From NCBI GenBank assembly GCA_028693775.1, contig JAQUUS010000070.1:1-7578 (forward strand): 7,578 nt of DNA. Direction: 5' to 3'. This document shows, in pieces, positions 1 to 6,157 of the stretch. A program made the position numbers and the translations under genes. Position 1 is the first letter of the stretch. The number at the start of each line of letters is the position of its first letter. The notes under the pieces were generated by a model. The model searched no databases, was not told the origin of the DNA, and saw only the letters and a list, made by a program, of their open reading frames with translations. The DNA comes from Alphaproteobacteria bacterium. GTDB lineage: Bacteria > Pseudomonadota > Alphaproteobacteria > UBA9219.

Positions 1-1803
1 TTCGACGGCCTTGGATGAGCCCATATGATGCAGAAGCGCCTTTTTGCGCGACGCGCCGATTCCGGGAATATCGTCGAGCCTTGAGCTTCCCAGAGCCTTG
101 GCCCTGCGCGCCCGATGAGTGCCGATGGCGAAGCGGTGAGCCTCGTCGCGAAGGCGTTGCAAGTAATACAAGACCGGATCGCCGGGCGGCAGGCTGAAAG
201 GATCGCGCCCGGGAATGAAAAAACGTTCGCGGCCCGCGTTGCGGTCAGGCCCCTTGGCGATTCCGAGAACGGGAATGCCGTCAATCCCGAAATCCTTCAG
301 GGCATCCTGGACCTTGCCCACCTGCCCCGCGCCGCCGTCGATCAGCAAAAGATCGGGCCACAAACCGGACGCCCGTTCGGGATCTTCGGAAAGCAAGCGT
401 TTGAAACGCCGCGACAAGACTTCGCTCATCATACCGAAATCATCGTCGGCCGACGCATCGCGGATGTTGAACTTGCGGTAGGTTTTTTTTAAAAACCCCT
501 CTTCGCCCGCCGCGATCATCGCACCGACAGCGAACGATCCCGATGTATGGGAATTGTCGTAGACTTCGATGCGCTTCGGCGTCTCGGAAAGCCCCAAAAG
601 GCCCGCGAGCCTCTCGAGAAGGCGTTTTTGCTCGCGGGTTTCGGAGAGCATGCGCGCAAGGGATTCCTCGGCGTTTTTGCGCGCCATTTCGACAACGCTT
701 TTCTTGTCTCCCGCTTTGGGCGCGACGATGCGCACTTCGTGCCCCGCCCTCTCCGTTAAGGCTTCGGACAGCAATGCGGCGTCTTCGGGCAAGATATCGA
801 CAAGCAGCAATGGCGGCGCAGGCTTGTCGGCGTAGAACTGGGCGAGAAATGCGGAAAGGATTTCGGGCGTTTTACGATCCGGGTCATGCATCGGAAAAAA
901 CAGGCGCGCCCCGTAATTGCGCCCCTGCCGGAAAAAGAAAACCTGCACGGCCGTTTTGCCCCCTTCGCGGTGCATGGCGACCACATCCGCGTCGTCAACG
1001 CCCTGAACGTGGATGCTTTGCCGCGACTGGATGCCGGTCAGAACCTTGATGCGATCGCGCAGGCGCGCGGCTTTTTCGTAATCGAGCGCATCGCTGGCGG
1101 CCTGCATCTGCGCAGACAGTTTTTTCTGGATACTGTCGTTTTTGCCTTTCAAAAAATCGACCGCATCGGCCGTCTGCTGCGCATAATCCTCTTTGCTCAC
1201 AAAACCTGCGCACGGCGCCGTGCAACGCTTGATATGATATTGAAGGCACGGACGCGAACGGTTGGCGAAAACGCTGTCGCTGCATGTCCTGAGCTGAAAA
1301 CCGCGCTGAAGCAGCGTGAGCGTTTCGGTCACGGCAGCCCCCGACGCAAACGGCCCGAAATACGATCCCTTGCGGGCCTTCGCTCCGCGATGTTTGAGCA
1401 TTTGAGGAAAATCGCTGTCTCGCGCAATCAGAATATAGGGATAGCTTTTGTCGTCGCGCAAAAGAATGTTGAACGGCGGAAGAAACCGCTGGATGTAACT
1501 GGCCTCAAGCAAAAGAGCTTCGGCTTCTGTGCGCGTGAGCGTAACTTCGAGATTCCGGACAAGCGAAACCATGCGCTGAAGGCGCACCGGCAAACGCGCA
1601 CGTTGCGTATAGGACGTAACGCGCTTTTTGAGATTTTTTGCTTTTCCGACATATAAAGGCGCGCCGTCTTCGCCCAGCATTCTGTAGACGCCCGGCTGAC
1701 CGGGCAACGTCTTGATCTTCGCGCGCAACAAGGCCGCTCCCGCGTCAAATCTTGTCGCGGGACTGGAGTGGCTCTTTACAGACGTGTCCGGTAAACGCTT
1801 CAT
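1..1803 (-). CDS. uvrC: UvrABC system protein C (excinuclease subunit), 3' end cut by window
   Basis: UvrC makes the 3' and 5' incisions around a DNA lesion after UvrA/UvrB have loaded, in nucleotide excision repair. The 601 visible codons hold the whole family layout. A GIY-YIG nuclease domain (3' incision) has GVY at residues 38-40 and YVGKAKNLKKR at 51-61. Four cysteines at 174, 186, 194 and 198 (spacing 11, 7, 3) match the known UvrC iron-sulfur cluster spacing. A UVR domain for UvrB contact lies at about 219-254. The RNase H-like 5' nuclease domain has D416 in YDNSH, D489 in LLIDGGAGQ and H556 in DEAHRF, the expected catalytic triad. The start of a helix-hairpin-helix is visible at about 575-601. 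The ATG at 1803 is preceded by AAGGG, only 4 nt away. It gives an N-terminus about 20 residues longer than in E. coli, so a later start is possible. Probably 20-30 C-terminal residues lie outside the window. No frameshift is seen. Confidence 0.97.
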   Translation of the reverse strand, partial: MKRLPDTSVKSHSSPATRFDAGAALLRAKIKTLPGQPGVYRMLGEDGAPLYVGKAKNLKKRVTSYTQRARLPVRLQRMVSLVRNLEVTLTRTEAEALLLEASYIQRFLPPFNILLRDDKSYPYILIARDSDFPQMLKHRGAKARKGSYFGPFASGAAVTETLTLLQRGFQLRTCSDSVFANRSRPCLQYHIKRCTAPCAGFVSKEDYAQQTADAVDFLKGKNDSIQKKLSAQMQAASDALDYEKAARLRDRIKVLTGIQSRQSIHVQGVDDADVVAMHREGGKTAVQVFFFRQGRNYGARLFFPMHDPDRKTPEILSAFLAQFYADKPAPPLLLVDILPEDAALLSEALTERAGHEVRIVAPKAGDKKSVVEMARKNAEESLARMLSETREQKRLLERLAGLLGLSETPKRIEVYDNSHTSGSFAVGAMIAAGEEGFLKKTYRKFNIRDASADDDFGMMSEVLSRRFKRLLSEDPERASGLWPDLLLIDGGAGQVGKVQDALKDFGIDGIPVLGIAKGPDRNAGRERFFIPGRDPFSLPPGDPVLYYLQRLRDEAHRFAIGTHRARRAKALGSSRLDDIPGIGASRKKALLHHMGSSKAVE

Positions 1804-1866
1804 TTTACCCTTTTTTCTTACCCTCTTTCGGTTAGTAATTACCTTCTTTTGGTTTTCCCCCAAAGC

Positions 1867-1875
1867 TGTGGATAA
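1867..1875 (-). promoter_or_regulatory. Perfect-consensus DnaA box
   Basis: The plus strand reads TGTGGATAA, so the minus strand carries TTATCCACA, the consensus binding site of the initiator DnaA. The match is exact and lies in non-coding DNA 64 bp upstream of the uvrC start. DnaA boxes serve at replication origins and also as transcriptional control sites; the sequence alone does not decide which applies here. One exact 9-mer can occur by chance, but the neighbouring near-matches in the same 50 bp make a functional site more likely. Confidence 0.6.
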
Positions 1876-1878
1876 GCC

Positions 1879-1914
1879 TGTTCATAACTTCTTTGTGCAT
1901 TGCATTTATGCCCA
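1879..1914. promoter_or_regulatory. Degenerate DnaA-box-like sites next to the perfect box
   Basis: Three near-matches to TTWTNCACA follow the perfect box. TTATGAACA is on the minus strand (1879-1887), starting exactly 12 bp after the first box and in the same orientation. CAATGCACA is on the minus strand (1896-1904) with two mismatches. TTATGCCCA is on the plus strand (1906-1914) with one mismatch. A further weak candidate, TTGTGCACA, lies on the minus strand at 2058-2066. Individually these are weak; only their clustering supports them. Confidence 0.35.
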
Positions 1915-1918
1915 TAAA
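1905..1918. repeat. 14-bp palindrome, TTTATG-CC-CATAAA
   Basis: This is a perfect inverted repeat with 6-bp arms and a 2-bp centre, a typical shape for a dimeric repressor or activator site. The core ATGCCCA (1908-1914) recurs in direct orientation at 1937-1943. That second copy also pairs with GGCAT at 1951-1955 (ATGCC 1937-1941, 9-nt loop). It overlaps a degenerate DnaA box. The bound factor, if any, is unknown. Confidence 0.35.
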
Positions 1919-2298
1919 AACGCACTTTACACCCCCATGCCCAAAAAACAGGCATATATCATAACACGTTGTTTTTATTGCACTTATTTATGTCCAAAGC
2001 ATGAAATCCCCTGAATTGGCCGATTCCCGCAAAAAGAAGCACCGCATCCAAAACGGGTGTGCACAATATCGTGCTTCGCTGCGACTTCCGGTCCAATGAG
2101 TCAAGCAAAATAATTAAAAAAACCGACAATTTTTCCCTAGCCTCTCAGCTTCGCAAGACAAGGAAAAACCTGCGCCTTCGCACCCGCCGCAAAAAACACA
2201 AGCACAAAAACGCAGCGGAATCTTTCAATCGAAGGAATTAAGTGATACATAGACTCGGCTCTAAATGTGGAACCGGTAGAGCATCCAACGGAATCGCT

Positions 2299-2850
2299 AT
2301 GTTCAAATCCATCGCCAACAAACTGACCGTCTCCCGTATTACGGTTATTCCCATCATCCTCGCACTTCTGGCCATTCCCAAAGTCTGGGCGGCCTGGGTC
2401 GGATTGGTGTTCTTTATCTCCGCAGGCTTCACCGATTGGCTGGACGGTTATCTGGCTCGCCGCGACAACGAAGTGACAAAGCTCGGGCAATTTCTAGATC
2501 CCATCGCCGACAAGCTTCTTGTTTCCGCCGTTATTCTGATTCTGGTTTGGAATGGGCAGATCGGCGGTTGGAGTGTCCTGCCCGCAATCATCATCCTGAT
2601 GCGCGAAGTCGCCGTTTCGGGGTTGCGCGAGTTTCTTGCCGACCTTCATGTCAGCGTTCCCGTCAGCAAATTGGCCAAATGGAAAACGGCCATTCAGATG
2701 GTTGCACTCGGCTTCCTGATTATCGGCGACCGTTATGCGCCCGATTTTATCCCCGCCACGTTCATCGGCGATCTGGGCATATGGCTTGCGGGCGGCTTTA
2801 CTCTCGTAACGGCTTGGGATTATTGGCGCGCCAGCCTCAAACATTTTTAA
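2299..2850 (+). CDS. pgsA: CDP-diacylglycerol--glycerol-3-phosphate 3-phosphatidyltransferase
   Basis: PgsA transfers the phosphatidyl group from CDP-diacylglycerol to glycerol-3-phosphate, making phosphatidylglycerol phosphate, the committed step towards phosphatidylglycerol and cardiolipin, in the inner membrane. The 183-residue product has the full CDP-alcohol phosphatidyltransferase signature: D46, D49, G50, A53, R54, G63, D67 and D71 in the DxxDGxxAR...GxxxDxxxD pattern, bounded by hydrophobic membrane segments. Length fits the family (about 180 residues). I chose the ATG at 2299 because the N-terminus MFKSIANKLTVSR then aligns with the short start typical of PgsA. The same frame is open back to a GTG at 2242 that has a better ribosome site (GAAGGA at 2231-2236, 5-nt spacer) and would add 19 residues. 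No terminator is seen before the next gene, 23 nt downstream, so an operon is likely. Confidence 0.93.
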   Translation: MFKSIANKLTVSRITVIPIILALLAIPKVWAAWVGLVFFISAGFTDWLDGYLARRDNEVTKLGQFLDPIADKLLVSAVILILVWNGQIGGWSVLPAIIILMREVAVSGLREFLADLHVSVPVSKLAKWKTAIQMVALGFLIIGDRYAPDFIPATFIGDLGIWLAGGFTLVTAWDYWRASLKHF

Positions 2851-2873
2851 GGTATTCCTTCAGGCCGGTGTAG

Positions 2874-4073
2874 ATGAACGCGGATAAAAATCTTCGACTG
2901 ATCGGCTATTTTGCCTTTGTCACAAACGCGTTCTTCTTCGTTCCCGTTGCCCTGCCCTTCTACATCGACCGCATCGGCCTCGGATATCAGGAGCTTCTGC
3001 TCGGAGAATCCGCATTCGCCGCTGCTTGCATCCTGTTCGATATTCCGACAAGCTGGATCTCGGATGTCTGGAACAGAAAATCGTCGCTTATCCTCGGCGC
3101 AGTCCTGATCTTTCTCGCCGAAGTCATTCTTATCCAAGCGCATAACGTCTGGCACATGCTCGCCGCTCAAATCGTCTGGGGCGTCGGCCTCAGCCTTTTG
3201 AACGGAACCATCGCCGCCCTGCTCTACGACACGCTTCTAAGCGTTGGCCGCCAAAAGGAATACCGGAAGTTCGAAGGAAAAAGACTCGCCATGGCTCTCT
3301 ATGGCATCGCGTTTGCGGGCCCCATCGGCGGCCTGGTTTATCCTGCCGACAATTATCTTCCTTTGTATCTGGGGCTCGGGCTTCAGTTTGTCGGCATCCT
3401 TCTCGCGCTTCTGATGGACGAACCGAAACGCCACAAGGTTCTGGACAAAAAACATCCCGTCAAAGACATCCTCAGCACCATCGCCTACGTTTCGCGCGGG
3501 CATGCGACGCTGGGAGTCGTCATTCTCTACGCAGGGGCTCTGTTTTGCTCCACCAAAATTCTGATGTGGTCCCAGCAACCCTATTTTATCGCGATGAACC
3601 TGCCCAAGCAGTCGTTCGGCTTTCTGATGGCCATCGGGTGGCTTATAGGCGGTATGTCGAGCCAGTGGTCGCACTTGCTCGACGGAAAAGTTACCATCTA
3701 CCGGACCATGATTATTGCATGGACCCTCGCCATAGCCGTTTGCATCGGCGCCGGGCTCGATGTCAATTTTTTCGGCGTTTGCCTATTGATGTTCGGAGGC
3801 TCCTGTCTATACGGGATGGTTGCCCCGCGCGTGAACGAGGTAATTAACAGAAGCGTACGGTCAAGCAGACGCGCCACGGCGCTATCGACACAAACCCTCC
3901 TGACCTCAGCCCTGTTCATCCCCGTCAGTTCAGTGGTCGGATGGATGTCGGACAGAGCCTCCATCAAGGAAGGTCTTTTCAGTCTTGCGATATGGCTTGC
4001 GCTTGCGGGGATCGTTCTGCTGATCCTCAAGATGCGCCTCCCGGACAGACGGGCAAAGCGCATCGCCCACTAA
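2874..4073 (+). CDS. Major facilitator superfamily (MFS) transporter, substrate unknown
   Basis: This is a 399-residue, very hydrophobic protein with about twelve predicted membrane helices and a hydrophilic central loop at roughly 185-205 (DEPKRHKVLDKKHPVK), the usual 6+6 MFS layout. A motif-A-like sequence after helix 2 reads SDVWNRKSS, with D64, R68 and K69. The second half has a corresponding GWMSDRAS sequence in its last third, and a YDTL...YRKFEGKR stretch occurs near residues 118-136. The ATG at 2874 follows an in-frame TAG at 2871-2873, so no longer form is possible; the ribosome site is weak. It lies 23 nt after pgsA on the same strand and is probably co-transcribed. Adjacency to phospholipid synthesis could hint at a lipid-related substrate, but nothing in the sequence shows this; drug or sugar export are equally possible. 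Confidence 0.85.
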   Translation: MNADKNLRLIGYFAFVTNAFFFVPVALPFYIDRIGLGYQELLLGESAFAAACILFDIPTSWISDVWNRKSSLILGAVLIFLAEVILIQAHNVWHMLAAQIVWGVGLSLLNGTIAALLYDTLLSVGRQKEYRKFEGKRLAMALYGIAFAGPIGGLVYPADNYLPLYLGLGLQFVGILLALLMDEPKRHKVLDKKHPVKDILSTIAYVSRGHATLGVVILYAGALFCSTKILMWSQQPYFIAMNLPKQSFGFLMAIGWLIGGMSSQWSHLLDGKVTIYRTMIIAWTLAIAVCIGAGLDVNFFGVCLLMFGGSCLYGMVAPRVNEVINRSVRSSRRATALSTQTLLTSALFIPVSSVVGWMSDRASIKEGLFSLAIWLALAGIVLLILKMRLPDRRAKRIAH

Positions 4074-4081
4074 CTAGGGCG
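4064..4081. terminator. Small hairpin over the convergent stop codons (weak terminator candidate)
   Basis: CGCCC at 4064-4068 and GGGCG at 4077-4081 form a perfect 5-bp GC stem. The 8-nt loop holds both stop codons: TAA of the MFS gene and TAG (plus-strand CTA) of galU. No T-run follows on either strand, so it does not meet the standard intrinsic terminator form. It is listed because the two convergent genes leave no spare DNA in which a terminator could otherwise lie. Confidence 0.25.
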
Positions 4082-4949
4082 TCATGATCCCTTTCAGCGC
4101 TTCGCGAATGGCTCCGCCCATTTCGGGATGCGCGAGCGAAAATGCAACGTTCGCCGCAATGAAGCCGACTTTATCGCCGCAATCGTAGCGTTTGCCCTCG
4201 TATCTCATGCCATGGAACGGCTGGCGTCCGATCAAGCGGGCCATGCTGTCGGTCAGCTGGATCTCGCCACCGGCCCCGGTTCTCTTGGCTTCGAGCTCAT
4301 CGAACACTTCGGGCTGAAGGATGTAACGGCCAATGATCGAAAGCGTGGACGGCGCCTTCGCAGGCTCGGGCTTCTCGACAAGGCCTCTGATTTTGGCCAT
4401 GCGTCCGTCATCGGACGCCACATCGAGGATTCCGTATTTGTTCGTTTGATCGCGGGGAACGTCCACAACGCCAACGACGTTTCCTCCGACTTCCTCATAA
4501 GCATCCATCATCGGGGCAAGGCAGGGCTTCTTGGCCAGAACGACATCGTCGGCCAAAAGAACCGCAAACGGTTCGCGCCCCACAAGATGCCGCGCACACC
4601 AAACCGCATGACCGAGCCCCAACGGCTCCTTTTGCCTCGTAAACAGCAATTGGCCAGATTCGATCTCGGTTGTTTTCAGAAGCTCCAGCGCCTGCGTTTT
4701 TTTGCGCGCTTCGAGCGTCCGCCGCAGATCGTTGTTGTTGTCGAAATGATCTTCGAGCGCGCCCTTTCCGCGGCTCGTTACAAAAATAAACTGCTCGATA
4801 CCCGCCGCGCGCGCTTCGTCCACCGCATGCTGAATCAGCGGACGATCGACCAGCGTCAACATCTCCTTGGGCATCGCCTTCGTTGCAGGCAAAAAACGGG
4901 TTCCGAGGCCCGCGACAGGAAAAACAGCCTTGCGTATACGTTGCTTCAT
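4074..4949 (-). CDS. galU: UTP--glucose-1-phosphate uridylyltransferase
   Basis: GalU makes UDP-glucose from UTP and glucose-1-phosphate in the cytoplasm, feeding polysaccharide, lipopolysaccharide or glucan synthesis. The 291-residue product shows the nucleotidyltransferase signature near the N-terminus (GLGTRFLPATKAMPKEML at residues 14-31), GLGH at 111-114, the metal-binding acidic pair D134/D135, NKYGIL at 170-175, the VEKP motif at 191-194, and GGEIQLTD followed by YDCGDKVG in the C-terminal third. Length is normal for the family. The frame is open up to an ATG at 5006, but I prefer 4949: MKQRIRKAVFPVAG matches the family N-terminus, and AAGGTG at 4958-4963 is an 8-nt-spaced ribosome site. 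This start lies 7 nt after the upstream regulator's stop, so the two are probably co-translated. The gene's own stop directly abuts that of the convergent MFS gene. Confidence 0.95.
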   Translation of the reverse strand: MKQRIRKAVFPVAGLGTRFLPATKAMPKEMLTLVDRPLIQHAVDEARAAGIEQFIFVTSRGKGALEDHFDNNNDLRRTLEARKKTQALELLKTTEIESGQLLFTRQKEPLGLGHAVWCARHLVGREPFAVLLADDVVLAKKPCLAPMMDAYEEVGGNVVGVVDVPRDQTNKYGILDVASDDGRMAKIRGLVEKPEPAKAPSTLSIIGRYILQPEVFDELEAKRTGAGGEIQLTDSMARLIGRQPFHGMRYEGKRYDCGDKVGFIAANVAFSLAHPEMGGAIREALKGIMTP

Positions 4950-4956
4950 TTTTCTT

Positions 4957-5349
4957 TCACCTTGATATGGACAAAACGCTCCGAACAGCTTCGCAAAGTT
5001 CATCATGGGACACCGGTTTCGACACTATTTTTTGGACGAGGGACTCAAGGTTGGCGGCGCGCAAACGTTCCTGAGCATATCCGGAGACCATGACGATGCG
5101 CATTTCCGGATAGAGCTGCCCCGCCTTCATGGCCAAGGCAACGCCATCGACATTTGGCATTACTATATCGGTTACCAAGACGTCAAATCTTTCGTGCGAA
5201 AGAATGTCGAGAGCCTCCTGCCCGTCGATGGCTTCGCCGACATGATAGCCGGCAAGAGACAATGAACGGACGAAGTACTCGCGGACGGACGGATTGTCTT
5301 CGGCCACAAGCACTTTTTTCTTGGCGTCTTCGGCTTCGCTAGTCGGCAT
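4957..5349 (-). CDS. Single-domain response regulator, CpdR-like
   Basis: This 130-residue protein is almost entirely one receiver (REC) domain, with no output domain. The phosphorylation residues are all present: acidic pair E17/D18, phosphoacceptor D61 in TDIVMPNVDG, switch S89 and K111 in the SKP motif. The DILVTDIVMPNVDG-type core and short length resemble CpdR, the alphaproteobacterial receiver that, when unphosphorylated, directs ClpXP to degrade cell-cycle proteins. Assignment to CpdR itself is inference; other stand-alone receivers look similar. The ATG at 5349 has GGAGAG at 5359-5364 with a 9-nt spacer. A longer frame reaching 5445 lies inside the upstream gene and lacks receiver homology. 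The start overlaps the end of the zinc-ribbon gene by 11 bp, and galU follows after 7 nt, so the three are very likely one translationally coupled operon. No partner histidine kinase is encoded in the window. Confidence 0.88.
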   Translation of the reverse strand: MPTSEAEDAKKKVLVAEDNPSVREYFVRSLSLAGYHVGEAIDGQEALDILSHERFDVLVTDIVMPNVDGVALAMKAGQLYPEMRIVMVSGYAQERLRAANLESLVQKIVSKPVSHDELCEAVRSVLSISR

Positions 5350-6157
5350 GCGTTTTTTCTCTCCGTGCGACAAACTCGAGGTTGACGTCCTGGATCGTGT
5401 ACTCCATGGGCGTCGGAACGTCCGTATGGAACGAAACGCTGGCATCCGGGCCGAGCCTTTTGGCCGGAGCTTCGACGACCCAGCTTTGAATGACCCGCCG
5501 GTCGGCCCCGAGCGCGCGGGCCTTGATGTCGGGCATTTCGATTTGCCCGTGAGTTACATTGCGAATTTTTCCCTCCACGAAGAGGCGCATTGTTCCGCTG
5601 TCATACCGGATTTCGGATTTAACGCCGTCGAAAGCCAGCCCCTCCCATTCCGGCGGCGCCTCCACTCCCGACGCAGGCTCCCACAAGGCCGCAAATAAAA
5701 GCATCAGAAGAAAGACCGCCGTTGCAAAAGCGGCCGTCGCCATTTTTTGCTGTTTCGTAAAACGGCTTTCTTTGACAAGCGCGGGAAGATTGGCCGACAC
5801 GCTGCCGATAAAGCCGGGGATGTCGGGAAACGACGGCGCATGAGAAGCAGGCGGCGGCGGAGATGAAGGCGGAGATGAAGGCGGAGATGAAGGCGGAGAT
5901 GAAGGCGGAGATGAAGGCGGAGATGAAGGCGGAGATGAAGTCTGCGATTGCTCCAGCTGAACCTGAGGCTCAGGCAGAGGATCTGGCTGGGATATAACGG
6001 ACGCTTCGGGCGGCGGCGTGAAAACGTCGATCGTTTTCGGCAACGTCGCATGCCATTCGTATTTGCACCGAGCACAACGCACACGTCGGCCTCCTTGGGC
6101 AAAAAGACCGATTTGCACCAAATAACGCGTATGACATGTCGGGCATTCGAGAATCAT
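5339..6157 (-). CDS. MJ0042-type zinc-ribbon, single-pass membrane protein with DUF3426-like C-terminus
   Basis: This is a 272-residue protein of unknown function. Order of parts: a zinc ribbon at residues 1-36 with C5-x2-C8 and C28-x2-C31; a linker rich in P, E and Q; seven perfect SSPP repeats at 74-101; a second linker; one hydrophobic helix at about 139-159; and a roughly 110-residue C-terminal domain containing FVEGKIRNVTHGQIEMPDIKARAL, resembling DUF3426. The expected topology is zinc ribbon in the cytoplasm and C-terminal domain in the periplasm. The start ATG at 6157 has no clear ribosome site, but it places the zinc ribbon at the extreme N-terminus as usual for the family. In alphaproteobacteria such genes commonly sit beside ftsE-ftsX, as here (divergent). 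It is the first gene of the operon with the response regulator and galU. A role in envelope or division is suggested by context only. Confidence 0.85.
   Translation of the reverse strand: MILECPTCHTRYLVQIGLFAQGGRRVRCARCKYEWHATLPKTIDVFTPPPEASVISQPDPLPEPQVQLEQSQTSSPPSSPPSSPPSSPPSSPPSSPPSSPPPPASHAPSFPDIPGFIGSVSANLPALVKESRFTKQQKMATAAFATAVFLLMLLFAALWEPASGVEAPPEWEGLAFDGVKSEIRYDSGTMRLFVEGKIRNVTHGQIEMPDIKARALGADRRVIQSWVVEAPAKRLGPDASVSFHTDVPTPMEYTIQDVNLEFVARREKTHAD
5856..5939 (-). repeat. Seven perfect tandem copies of a 12-bp repeat (SSPP linker)
   Basis: The plus-strand unit GGCGGAGATGAA is repeated seven times without a single mismatch, and a partly matching GGCGGC run precedes it. On the coding strand it gives seven consecutive Ser-Ser-Pro-Pro units (residues 74-101) in the linker between zinc ribbon and membrane helix. 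Because the unit is four codons, gain or loss of copies changes linker length without shifting the frame. Perfect identity at synonymous positions indicates recent expansion or ongoing slippage. Assembly collapse could hide the true copy number. Confidence 0.97.

Larger units (their letters stand above)
1804..2298. other. Divergent intergenic region between uvrC and pgsA
   Basis: This 495-bp stretch has no convincing gene. It is visibly richer in A and T than the flanking genes, with A or T runs around 1811-1816, 1915-1919, 1943-1948, 1971-1979 and 2112-2134. It must carry the promoters of uvrC (leftward) and pgsA (rightward), but I could not pick a convincing -35/-10 pair on either strand. 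It holds one perfect DnaA box with degenerate copies beside it, a 6-2-6 palindrome at 1905-1918, and five GANTC sites between 2022 and 2295. It also has two longer inverted repeats with 7-bp arms: GAAGCAC 2036-2042 with GTGCTTC 2071-2077, and TTTTTCC 2130-2136 with GGAAAAA 2162-2168. A short lysine/arginine-rich reading frame at 2059-2241 is not credible as a gene. Confidence 0.8.

Noticed and set aside
886..1656. Long plus-strand reading frame of 256 codons opposite uvrC
   Set aside because: It is antisense to a uvrC with intact catalytic and iron-sulfur motifs. Its translation shows no recognisable domain and arises from codon bias of the real gene.
1861..1894. LexA (SOS) box for uvrC
   Set aside because: GTTC at 1880-1883 is followed after 7 nt by CTTT, not GTTC, so the alphaproteobacterial GTTC-N7-GTTC form is absent.
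1926..2006. Sigma-70 promoter for pgsA (TTTACA at 1926 or TTGCAC at 1978)
   Set aside because: Neither has a plausible -10 hexamer at 16-18 bp spacing.
2059..2241. 60-codon GTG-started frame in the uvrC-pgsA gap, rich in Lys and Arg
   Set aside because: The composition follows from A-rich DNA, there is no ribosome site, and no domain is seen. A leader peptide for pgsA cannot be excluded but is not supported.
4950..5006. Extended galU start at 5006
   Set aside because: It overlaps the end of the response regulator, lacks family similarity over its first 19 residues, and a well-spaced ribosome site serves the ATG at 4949.
4128..5093. Plus-strand reading frame of 321 codons opposite galU and the response regulator
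   Set aside because: It covers two well-conserved genes on the other strand, has no recognisable motif, and crosses the gene boundary; it is a shadow.
5856..5939. CRISPR array
   Set aside because: Units are 12 bp, directly contiguous and inside a coding frame, with no spacers.
5704..6102. Alternative minus-strand frame giving a repeated LRLH-type protein
   Set aside because: The 12-bp repeat is open in several frames. The true frame is the one with the zinc ribbon, membrane helix and conserved C-terminal domain.
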